From positions 657,501 to 721,500 of the forward strand of contig BSBK01002058.1 in the NCBI GenBank assembly GCA_027943335.1: 64,000 nucleotides of DNA, written 5' to 3'. The notes under the pieces were generated by a model. It was given only the letters and a program-made list of their open reading frames with translations. It searched no databases and was not told the DNA's origin. Shown here in pieces: positions 22,891-33,599 of this stretch. Position numbers and translations under genes: made by a program. Positions within the stretch are counted from its first letter, which is position 1. Each line of letters opens with the position of its first letter. This DNA is from Chamaecyparis obtusa. Lineage: Eukaryota; Streptophyta; Pinopsida; Cupressales; Cupressaceae.

Positions 22891-23981
22891 CACCCTCATG
22901 ATAGTAACTTTGTTTGTATCTATGCGATTTAAATGATAATCTATTAGCAGTTCTTCCCCTGCACTTATTGATTTTATTGCACATACAAAAACTTGATTCC
23001 CCTCACGCACCTCAAATATGCAATTGGGTTGCTTATTAGTTGATGAAGGTCACGTACTATTTATAAAACCTGCAATATTACCTGTTGCTTTTGGTCTCCC
23101 ATCAATGTACATTGCAAATCTTTTACTTTGATCATTTTCTTTCCTTTGTATATAATTAGCTGATAGTGCATACCTACACATACTTTTTTTATATTGAACA
23201 ATCCGCATCCAATCATTGTAATTGTAACACGGACCGACATACTCAAACAATTCAACAACTCTATTGTAATATACCTTTATCCCATCCATGGAAAATAGGC
23301 CCAAACCATGTAATGAGGATGGAGCAATGCAATATATCCTCTCATTAACACAAAAATCAGTATTAATTGGAGGTAGCTCATGGGTACCCATTCTTTCTCA
23401 ATGTGTGTGTACCGAAAGGGCACCTTGATGTCACCTTTGGTCTCATCATCATAAGAACATGACCCCCCATTAGCAAGGAAATATTGCATGTGTTTGTCAA
23501 ATTTTTTTCTAATCTTTTGACCTCTAGTTGATCTCCCTGTTTTAGCCGTACTACATGTAGAACTTTCATCTAGCATTCCCTCATTTCCCTCATTCAATGT
23601 AGATAGATCTAACAAGTACCTATTTGGTGGGTGCTACAATCCATCAAATGAGATATTGCCACGTCAATATATATAGAATAATCAAGTCGTGACCCATACG
23701 TACAGTTCTTCTTTGTCTATACATGAGAGATATAAAATGTACTAGGTTGAAAGTGATTATATATTATATTTCTATACGGTTCTTTGTCTATATATACATT
23801 ATATGATTATATAATATGTCTATTTATAACATATGTGCTCAGTGATAAACAAGAAGAATATAAGAAAATTATGTCTATTTATTGACTTATACCTGCCGAT
23901 CCATGTCACTGTGCACGATCCATGCCAAATGGGTCAAATTTACTGCATAAGGCCGGGGTGACAATGTCTCTAGTCAATTGC
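22891..23981 (-). pseudogene. SET-domain protein encoded inside the CACTA element
   Basis: SET domains are lysine methyltransferases using S-adenosylmethionine. Exon one (23981-23893) reads SPRPYAVNLTHLAWIVHSD and MDRQ, to donor GTATAA. Exon two (23633-22891) begins HPPNRYLLDLSTLNEG. It then shows SSLHGLGLFSM (the start of SET), a central region with YALSANYIQ, then KATGNIAGFINST at the cofactor/knot position, then PNCIFEVREGNQVF, and finally ISAGEELLIDYHLNR with the catalytic-type tyrosine. The usual NHSC is replaced by an INST form. Defects: a TGA (from CGA) after INST at 23050-23052, another in exon one, and a one-base frame change near 23393. It lies between Tnp2 and TnpA-like, in the same orientation. 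Whether it is its own gene or an N-terminal part of TnpA is open. Confidence 0.8.
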
Positions 23982-24196
23982 CTGTTTGCAAAAAGGGTGA
24001 TAATCAAACACAAATATACATGTATCAACAGCAATTAATTGAGCATCGTAAACAAAAAATTGGTAATTATAAATCACATATGTCATAATCATTAGAATTG
24101 AACAGAATAAACATGTAACCATTACAATTTAAAGCAAAACATAAATATGTAATCATTAGAATTGAACACAATAAATATGTAACCATTTCAATTATG

Positions 24197-24202
24197 TCAT
24201 TG

Positions 24203-24265
<63 letters not shown>

Positions 24266-24357
24266 GCCATCGCCATCGCCATCATCACCATCATCGCCAT
24301 CATCAACAGCATCACCGCAATCATCATTGCCATGATCACCATCACCATCGTCATCAC

Positions 24358-24401
<44 letters not shown>

Positions 24402-24411
24402 CCACCATCAG

Positions 24412-24463
<52 letters not shown>

Positions 24464-27400
24464 TGCTTCTTCATCATCTTCAGTATCTTCTTCTTCCATA
24501 ACATTATACTTTATCGGCCTTCCTCTTGGATCATGTCTAACAACAAATGACCAACCCTGTTTATGTGGAACCTCTGAGTAAAACACTTGCTCACACTGGC
24601 TTGGAAGAACATAGGGCTCATCTCCAACTGGCTCAAATGACCTTGTATTAATCATTTTAAATCCATTATCATGTTGAATAACAGTTCTATCTGGATCATT
24701 TTGATTCAGTCGTAGCCTGTACCATTTGACGACAAATAGAACTACTTTGAAGGAGTTAAAGTCACACTCAATTATATCATCTAAGATGCCATAGTATTAA
24801 TTTTGAGATTGTTGAGGATGTAGGTCATTTCTAGATGATATATTGGTGACCTCGAAAACTGCACTTATCCCAGAATCACAAGTTTTCTTTGTATCATCCA
24901 ACTTTTTTATATGAAATTTGTGGCCATGATAGTACATAGCTTTGTGGTGCTTGACCTACAATTTTTAAAGTGTGTAAATTATTTGTATCATGAGTTGATA
25001 TGAAACATACGAGTCATGATCATTAATAAATTTGTACGTACCTATCCACCTCTTAAACCATGTGCTAGATCAATTACCATTGGAGTAACATTGGGATCTC
25101 CATTACGATGAGCTTCTCTAACCAATGAAGCAACACCTTCCTATGTTAATGAACAACCATTTTGTTGACATCATTCAATCCATACCATCATCCAATCAAG
25201 ATTGTTTGCAATATACAAATGTATTGCATCCCATTCTCGACCAGCTGTATCAAAAACATCTTAGATTTATTGCATCTGACTCTCGACCAGATTTATAAGA
25301 ATTAATTAACTACAATAACATCTTAGATTTACCTCTCACTTTCCTCAATCTACCTTTTCCCATCAAGTGCTCCCCTTCAAATTTGTTAATGGAGTTGGGA
25401 TCCCAAATACGATCTACATGGATCTTTGCTACAAACGTAGGAAGATATTCACTAATGTACACCATGGTCTGGTATACCATATATCCCTCTACCATAGAAC
25501 CCTCAGGATGTGCTCTCTGTTGAACCAAGCCTTTCAAAAATTTCAAGTGCCTCTCAACCATCCACATTGACCTAGTTGGTACAGGTCCGCACAATTCAAT
25601 CTCCTCAACTTGATGTAAGAGGTAATGTTCTTGTGCATTGAAAAAAGTTGAAGGTAGACACTTTTGCACTTCACACATAAGAAGAGGAATTTCTCTCTTC
25701 CAGTATTTTATATCTTCTTTATTGATTTCTTTAGATGACAACCACCTCATGTATTTTCCAAGATCATATATAACTTTTTTGACACCGTTGGAAAAGTGGT
25801 GTGGGAGAGATAGAGGTAGAACATACTGCAATATTTGCAAAATGATCTCGTCAATATTTTATAAAAGAATGCAATGAAAACCACATGCAGTATACAAATA
25901 TATAGTGAATACAAAGTAATATGAATTACCTTAATAAATATATGCCAATCGTGTGTTTTCATCCCTGGCCCAAATTCACTTTTCTTTGATATGAGATCAT
26001 TTATGTTCACAGAAAATCCTGTAGGAAATCATATTTTCTTTATAATTTCTTTTATAGCATTGCTCTGCTGCTCCGACAATAACCATGGAAGAGCACTTGT
26101 ATCAATCTGGTCTCCATTTTGATTGGATTGAATAAAATTTTTCATTACATGGTTGGATTCTTCAATGTCACTACAAATTTTGATGATTTTGTCTTTGTCA
26201 CGCCTTCCATCCAATATTTTCCATAATGTCTCTGTTACATTCTTTCCAATATGCATAGGATCAAACAAATGCACGATTGGGAGTTGCTCGTAGTATGGTA
26301 ACCTAGTAAATTGTGTAGGATAACTTTTGAGTCCTTTTGGAAGTTGGTCATTGATGCCTTGACAACCTTCACAAGCATCAATTACATCATCAGTAAACAA
26401 AACACAATATCAAAAGATAAATTTGAAACAAAACCCATCAGATGGAATGACATTACCTCGATGATTTATTTTATTGTATGCCAACTTTCATAGGCGAGGT
26501 GTCATTCTCCATGGCTTTGATGTAGTCTCTTCTTTCCCATTGAAAAGATGTTTTTCAGTAATTCTGTACTTATGATTTCTGTGGAGAAAGTGTCTATTCT
26601 CATCGAACACTTGCTTTCTCAAACTTTTTGAATGACGAGATTTTGTCTTTGGACCACAAATTGGACATGCAAATTTTCCCTTTGTCTGAAGACCTACAAG
26701 ATCATGTCTAATTGGATTAAATGTGTTAACTTTGTGTTAGCACTATAACATACCAAAAAAGAGGCATTATGAAGAGAACATACCACAAAAATGTGTTAGC
26801 CCAGGGGCATCATGTATTGTCCATACAAGCATTGCATGGAATTAAAATTGTCTTTGTCCTATTGGTCTAGAGATGTCATACATAGTGACCCCATTCCATA
26901 ACACCATCAACTCGTCGATAAGGGGCTCAATATATACATCGATATCTTTAACTTGGTACTTACCTAGTTGAATGAACAAAAACATTACATAATTATTATG
27001 ACCATTTTGATGGATTATTAATAATAAATTAATTTAGATGACCATTAAATCAAAAAATACCTGGAACAATCAGTGACAACATTATGTGCTCCCTCTTTAT
27101 GGATAGCCAAGGAGGAATGTTATTGTTGATAACAAAAACAGGCCACACCGAGTAAGTAGATCTCATCTCTCCAAACGGATTGACACCGTCCGCTGCCAAT
27201 GAAAGCTTGAGATTACGAGGTTCTTCTTTAAAGTGTGGCCATTTTTCTTCTATTTCCTTAAATGCTGAGCCATCTGCAGACATTCGTATAATGCCATCTT
27301 GACTTCTATTGCGTGCATGGTAATCCATAAATTGTGCCAAGCTATTGCACTTGAATAATCATTGCAGACATGGAATAATGGGAATATGTCGAAGAACCTT

Positions 27401-28350
27401 GTGAGGCACCTTTTTTGTTATTCGATTTGATTGATATCTACTAATATGTCAAATAGGGCATTCTGTTGCAAATTCGTGCTGTTTATAATATATAATATGA
27501 TCGTTCGGACATCCATGTATTGTTTGATATTCCATTCCAATATCTTTCATAATGGTAGATAATTCTCGGTACGAGTGAGGTAGGATGTTTGATGGTGGTA
27601 ACAAACACTCACCTACCAACCTACGACCAAAAATATAATTTGTTAATTTAAAGAATATTAATTGCTACACGATTCATCCAATATTAATTGCAAGGGAATT
27701 ATGACTAAAATAATGAAAAAAGATGACATACCTTAACATATGTGTCATTGCTACATTGGATAAACCATTCATAACCTTCAGGTTCACCAACAACAATACA
27801 GCGGCAAGAAGAGTTGTTTCGGAGCCTTCATATAGGGGCTCGTGTGCCTTCTCAAGTAAAGGTACATCAAGCTCTGCATCAACATCATCATCATCTTGAT
27901 CATCATGATCATATTGATCTTCTTCATCATCATGGTCTTCTTCCATGATATCATTACCTTCTACTTCTATGTTCACACCTCCATGTTCCCTCGTTTGGAA
28001 ATCCACATTCTCCAGATTGTCATGGTCCATAACATGAAATTGAGGGATGTTGACCTATATGAAAATGATGACCTTATATTAACCATGATCATGTTGTCAT
28101 CATCAAATCATGTCTTATGTATTTTATAAAATATTAAAATACATACCAATGGATGAAATTCGTTTCCCCCTTCAATGTGACCATGTTGCCTACAATGTTC
28201 CTCAGCTGTTTTGATTAGATATCTTTGAGTCTTTAAGCCCTTACAAAGTTTGCAAGGACAATAACACTTTCCATCACCCTTTATTTTTAAGTTAGACCAT
28301 AGTCTAGCAATTGTCTCCCTATTTGTTTGTGCGTTGATATCGTCAGACAT
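24197..28350 (-). pseudogene. Tnp2-type CACTA transposase (TnpD), nine exons, decayed
   Basis: Catalyses cut-and-paste of the element. Exons: 28350-28147, 28054-27732, 27620-27061, 26963-26784, 26693-26457, about 26400-25930, 25825-25333, 25244-25042 and 24955-24197, nearly all with GT/AG borders. The first holds the transposase-associated zinc motif (CYCPCKLCKG, then HCRQHGH). Exons 3-6 hold the core (IHGCPNDHIIYY, LSLAADGVNPFGEM, VWPVFVINNNIPPWLSIKRE, KDIDVYIEPLIDEL, GKFACPICG). Exon 7 is the DUF4218 region (MVERHLKFLKGLV, HPEGSMVEGYMV). The last exon is DUF4216-like (EPYVLPSQCEQVFYSEVPHK) and ends in a polyaspartate tract. About nine in-frame stops, mostly explicable by C-to-T, disable it; frameshifts are few. 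Confidence 0.9.
24202..24465. repeat. CAT/ATG trinucleotide microsatellite encoding polyaspartate
   Basis: About 260 bp of interrupted CAT repeats. On the minus strand it is in frame with the transposase C-terminus and encodes a run of aspartates broken by G, A, H and N. The same DNA reads as polyisoleucine or polymethionine in other frames, which are artefacts. Confidence 0.95.
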
Positions 28351-28714
28351 GGTCTTTCTTGAATGGAATGACTCGTTGGTGGAAGAAGGATGATTTGTTT
28401 GCAACCTGCTGATAAAAATCGTTAGTGAACAACCATTTTAATATCGAAAACATCATATGAAATATCTTTATCATTTAGATTTTAATGCTATATTTTAACT
28501 TTTAATCAAAATTATGTGTAATATAAGGACCCTATATCACCATTTTACTGAGAGTCAAGCATCAAGTCATCGGTAAGTTAACACAACTTGATATGAAGAT
28601 CTAAAGATATTTGATACTTCCATCATCACCCATGACATAACTCTCAAGCCTAACATAAAGTCATTCATACAAAAGTAGCAACTTGTTAATTTGTTGATAG
28701 AACCCTTAATCTTC

Positions 28715-29110
28715 AAGGAAGTTCAAAAGTTACTTGCTGCAACGATAATTTTTCCTATCCGCCACTCCACTTGGGTGGAAAATTTGGTGCATGTACAGAA
28801 GAAGCAAGAGGAGATCTGTGTTAATTTTTGTAAGCTTAAAAAGGTGTTAGATTGGACACCCTAAGCCTCAGCATCAATTTTATGAGTTCACCTTTCAATA
28901 ATGTTGAAGTGAGGTATTGGGCCCTCGAGAAATAAGCTTTCAGCTTGGTTAGATAATTCAAGAAGTTTAGACAATATATCTTGAGAAGAAATATATATGC
29001 CATTATGCCTGACCAAGTGGTCAAGAGATTGGTTATGTAGTCAGATTTGGGAGAGCGTCACGAGAAATAGATGGCTATTTTGCAAGAGTTTGATTTAGAG
29101 ATGCATCCTA
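28715..29110 (+). pseudogene. Remnant of a Ty3/gypsy pol gene
   Basis: The plus strand reads EVQKLLAAT and IRHSTWVENLVHVQKKQEE (start of a gypsy reverse transcriptase) up to KLKKVLDW. After a large internal deletion it reads VEVRYWALEK, KKFRQYILRR and HEKMAILQEFDLEM-like RNase H sequence, with several stops. It lies in the long first intron of the transposase gene, opposite in orientation. The following 250 bp may be part of its flank or LTR. Confidence 0.7.
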
Positions 29111-29159
29111 TGGGATTGGTTTAGAGATGCATCCTATTTGATTTTTGAATTTAGCCACT

Positions 29160-31020
29160 AGCAATTCAAAATTTGAAATGTATGGGTCTTTGACCACTTG
29201 CATTCTTCAAAGGTGGCCACGACCTTCCGAATGTAACAAACTAATCAAATAGCGTTAAGGTTTTCTTTTAAACCTTTGTATATAAAGCGACGATGTCGAG
29301 TTTTCTTTCTGGTTCTTTCCTGATTGAGCTCTTTTTGAATCAGTTTTTATAAATATAAATATATATAGTGGTTCTTCCACTTTTGTCTAAACAAAATAAA
29401 ATAAAACAAGATACCCTATAAGAAAAGATAATCATCTCCATCTTATCTACATTGATTCTTAGAAAATAACATACTACACAATAAAAAATAACCAATAAAT
29501 GATAATCATCTCCTTCTTATCTATGTTGATCTTATCTCTTTTATATATAATCAATTTTAGAGAATGAAATAGTATGCAATAAAAGAATAATCACCCCCCT
29601 TATGAAAAACAAGATAATCATCTAAGTTCAATATTCTAAAAAACAAGATGCCACTTGCAATAAAGTGACCATCTCCCTTCTATGTATGATGATTCTATAA
29701 TTGAGTAAACTCTAATTCACAAGTAAAAAAATTCATACTATAATTTAGAAGGTCTAATTCACAAGTAAATAAATTCTTGGCAGCTCCTACATAACAAATT
29801 TTTAAAAATATATTGCACATTGAATCAATTTAAACCCAAGATGTATTTAAATTAAATTAAAAAATATATTCAAATTTAGATAAATCAACATGATAGATCA
29901 TCAATATATCACTAAGTCTACAATAAGCAACATTTTGTTACTTAATTCTTTCTTTGTTAACCCCATCTTCTCTTTTGTGAAACATAATAAACAATCACTA
30001 ACAAGCTTCTAACATCTTGTATGTTTCCATCTTCTGCAATGACTACAAAATATCTCCTACAAAAAATTCACACAAAAAACTCAAGTATAAAAATTAGAAG
30101 CACTTTGAACCTAGATATATATTAAATACTTTTGGAGGAGTTGTTTAAAGCTAACTACACATGTAAATGTGTGCACGATAAAAATGTGATATAAATAAAC
30201 ATACCTATTTTAGTGGATGTTGACATATAGTCAAAATAATTAGAAATATTGAAAATGAATGTCTTCAAAGATTTTATCTTTGTCGTATACCTATGCAAAG
30301 ACGGATGCAAAATATTGAAGCATATCGAGTATGCAATCTATTTGTCAAATGTTAAAAAAAAATAATAGATCTTTTAATCTCAAATCTATAAAACATCACA
30401 TATCCCAAATAATAACCAAATACAAATTATAATTTTTTTTCAAATATGGGACAATTTACTCTTAGCTTTTTTGGATAAGTATCTTGCTGATTTTTTGGTT
30501 CCTCATGCCTCTCTTCTTTTTAAATCCAAAGACCAAGAAGGTAAAAAAAAAGAGAAGAAAAACCTACATCATCTCCATTTTTATTTTCTCATTTAAATGA
30601 AAATGAGGACTTTAGCATTCTTACCCCACAATTTGGAAATTTCTAAGTAGGGAGTAAGTGACTACTCCACTAGACTAAGCAGGATAAATGGATGCAAACA
30701 CATGAATCCTTCCATCAATTCATAGATACATTAATTGTTACAATATTTTCAACTTGAAACTAATTAAATAATTTAATATTTTATCTTTCATTTGTAATAG
30801 AGCTCTAGTCACCTCCATCAATATATTAATAATTAGAAATAAATTTTCACACATATACTTTGTGCTAGCTCTTCAAATGAGGACATTGATATGCCTACAA
30901 AGATCATAAATATAGTCATTGCACATATGCTAACAAATACTAAGCAAGGTTCTTATAAATATGTCTATAATCAAAGATTCTTGCCTCTATTATTTGATAG
31001 GTATATCTGCCTTTCTCATC
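29160..31020. other. Unassigned AT-rich stretch in the transposase intron
   Basis: Low-complexity AT-rich sequence without a recognisable gene. The word GATAATCATCTCC and relatives recur near 29428-29640, suggesting decayed local repeats. Confidence 0.4.
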
Positions 31021-31034
31021 ATGCCCAGTGAAAT

Positions 31035-31287
31035 GAGGACAGTCTCTCTAAAGACAACATGATAATGTACACTCACTATAAGTATAGTCACAAATGAGGA
31101 CAGTCACTGTAAAGACAACACGATAATGTACACTCACTGTAAGGACAATCACAAATGAGGACAGTCACTCTAAAGACAACATGATAATGTACACTCACTG
31201 TAAGGACAGTCACAAATGAGGACAGTCACTCTAAAGACAACATGATAATGTACACTCACTTTAAGGACAGTCACAAATGAGGACATC
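31035..31287 (+). repeat. Left arm of an inverted-repeat element: 61-bp tandem repeats
   Basis: GAGGACAG and its unit restart at 31035, 31096, 31157, 31218 and 31279, an exact 61-bp period. The unit contains GACAACATGATAATGTACAC and CACTGTAAGGACAGTCAC. The same unit occurs inverted at 32912-33500. Solo LTR 2 is inserted in the fifth copy. Confidence 0.9.
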
Positions 31288-32906
31288 TGGTGCAGGGGCA
31301 CCTGTCAAGTCAACTAGGAACACCTTGGAACAAGATGGAACCAGAAGATCAAAGGCATTCCTACATGTCAACTGGGATATTTTAAGGCCAATAATGGCAT
31401 ATTGTAATGAACAATGTACTTTTCCAGTCAAGAGTCATAAAATTCTTGATAAAGCCTATGGGCAACTTGATGTAAAATGGCCTAATGAGCCATAAGGGTG
31501 TCCTAGAGGGTGCTTTTATATTTTTTCATATTCAATAAGGTCTTGAGATCATTTTGAGTCAATAACATAGGTTAGAATGTCATAAAAGTTATAGAATGCA
31601 TAGTTTATAAATTTGAATTTTAATATAAACGGTCATGTAGGCATTTTGGAGGGAAACTTAGGATTTAGTATTTGTTTGTTAAATAAAACATTTCTAACAA
31701 ACTTGATCAGTTAGACAGCTGTATGTACACCTATATAAGTTGTGTTAACCTGATGAAAGGGGAGAAGGCATTGTTATGTATGACAAAGTACAGGATTTGT
31801 ACGGACAGGGCATAATTTAATGAAAATCTAAGATTTTCTTGCAAGATTTAAGTGTATTGGATGTGATAATCATTCATTTATGTTGGTAAGATACATTTGA
31901 GGGTTATTGAGTCACTTTCATATTATTTTGAGTGTTTATTGCAAGTTTATTTGCTGTTGTAACGCTGAAACTGAAAGTTTGCTTTGATTCTTCAATGGTA
32001 AATGGGGGTACCATCCTATCTTTGTACATTTGATCCTTAGGATGGACCCTAGAAGCACTAACAAGTCTATCTAACCATGAATAAACCAGAAAAGTGAAGT
32101 TTTGCAGGAGAATGTGAAAGCAATGCAAAGTTGATGGTTGTTTGGACAAGTTTGGGTACCCAAATACATGCCATATGTGTAGCATCCAGACATCTGGCTT
32201 AACAAGGTATAAATATTATTTGATATTCTTCAATAATATGTTGAACTCATGGTGAAACATGAATTTTATGACCTGGAAGTGAGTGGAAGTGTTAGATTGG
32301 TGATACCCTAGGTTATAGAGGGTTTTAAGGGCAAATTTGGGGTTTTGATAGAAAATGAAATCATAAAGTGAAATGGGTTGTTGAATCATATAATTGGACA
32401 CAAAATAGGAATGTCCTATTAATTTGGTGGCTTTTGGATATGTTTTTAGCACACTTGCTTTGTAAAACATCACTAATTCCTCTTGAAAAATAGTGACAGT
32501 CAAGGTTTTGGGGCACATTTTCCAAAGAAGTTGATACTGGTTTTTTAGTATGTTATAGTTCTCCCAAAAGGGTATCTGGAATGATAATTTTTTTGTAGGT
32601 TCATTTGGATAAATTTTGAGTTATTTGGGTTATAACGCTGCTGGAGGACTAGAAAAGGGGCAATTAGGCCTATTTGACAGTTTTGAGAAAATTGCTTGCT
32701 AAGAATTGTTTGAAGTGTTGAAACTTCTTGAAACCTATTGAATCCTCTTTCTTAACACATCTAACACCATCTTTGAAAGTTTGGGATCCAGATCTAAGGT
32801 TTTGTGACTATTTTGTCTTTGAGTGGCTTTGAAGCCTAATAGGAGTTTGTGGGTTTAAACAAGCATTTGATTGAATTCCATCACCTTTTGTTGCCACTCT
32901 GCATCA
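31288..32906 (+). mobile_element. Solo LTR 2 of the TGRTGCAG family
   Basis: Starts TGGTGCAGGGGCACC and ends CCACTCTGCATCA, with a perfect 5-bp duplication ACATC on both sides (31283-31287 and 32907-32911). 1619 bp, no coding domain. It shares TTTTTTTGTAGGTTCATTTGG-like and AACGCTGCTGGAGG stretches with the other two family members. Confidence 0.88.
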
Positions 32907-32911
32907 ACATC

Positions 32912-33500
32912 GATCTTATAGTGAGTGTACATTATCATGTTGTCTTCACAGTGACTGTCCTCATGTGTCATAATATTAGAAGTTCACAAAATTATTTTTG
33001 TGAACTGTAATATTATTTTTGTTTTGTAATTTTTGTGACCTTGTGTAATTTCACAAAATGAGAAGTTCTCATAGTGACTGTCCCTTGTGTAATTGCCACT
33101 TGAATGAGGACAGTCACTGTAAAGACAACATGATAATGTAAACTTACAGTGAGTGTACATTATCATGTTGTCTTTAGAGTGACTATCCTCATTTGTTGAA
33201 GAAGAAAAGCATTAATGTGGCTGAATAGCAATACATTCAAGTGGCAATTACACAAGGGACAGTCACTGTGAGATGTCCTCATTTGTGACTATCCTTATAG
33301 TGAGTGTACATTATCATGTTGTCTTTACAGTGACTATCCTCATTTGTTGAAGGCAAAAAGCATTAATGTGGTTCAATAGTAATGCATTCAAGTGGCAATT
33401 ACACAAGGGATAGTCACTGTGAGATGTCCTCATTTGTGACTGTCCTCATTTGTGAGTGTACATTATCATGTTGTCTTTAGAGTGACTGTCATCATTTTTT
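32912..33500 (-). repeat. Right arm of the 61-bp inverted-repeat element
   Basis: Reverse-complement copies of the left-arm unit (TTATCATGTTGTCTTTAGAG, GTGACTGTCCTCATTTGT) near 32920, 33145, 33300 and 33455. They are separated by longer, also repeated, spacers (GCATTAATGTGG, CAATTACACAAGGGA). Together with the left arm it makes a foldback-like element of about 850 bp without the solo LTR. No transposase. Confidence 0.8.
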
Positions 33501-33508
33501 GAAGAAGA

Positions 33509-33586
33509 AAAGCATTAGGATCTTTTAAAACATTAACTCATTCAAACAATTAAACACAGAGAATTGCGAATGATAAATTAAGGATC
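33509..33586 (+). repeat. 78-bp direct duplicate of 36197-36270
   Basis: AGGATCTTTTAAAACATTAA through TGATAAATTAAGGA is nearly identical to 36197-36270, and its first 28 bases recur again at 33580. The two copies bracket the partial LTR element at 33600-35528 and about 670 bp of neighbouring sequence. Confidence 0.85.
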
Positions 33587-33599
33587 TTTTAAAACATTA

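Noticed and set aside
24067..24550. Polymethionine and polyisoleucine open frames
   Set aside because: Other frames of the CAT microsatellite that encodes polyaspartate in the transposase.
31035..31287. CRISPR-like array (regular repeats)
   Set aside because: The whole 61-bp unit repeats without variable spacers, and this is a plant nuclear context.
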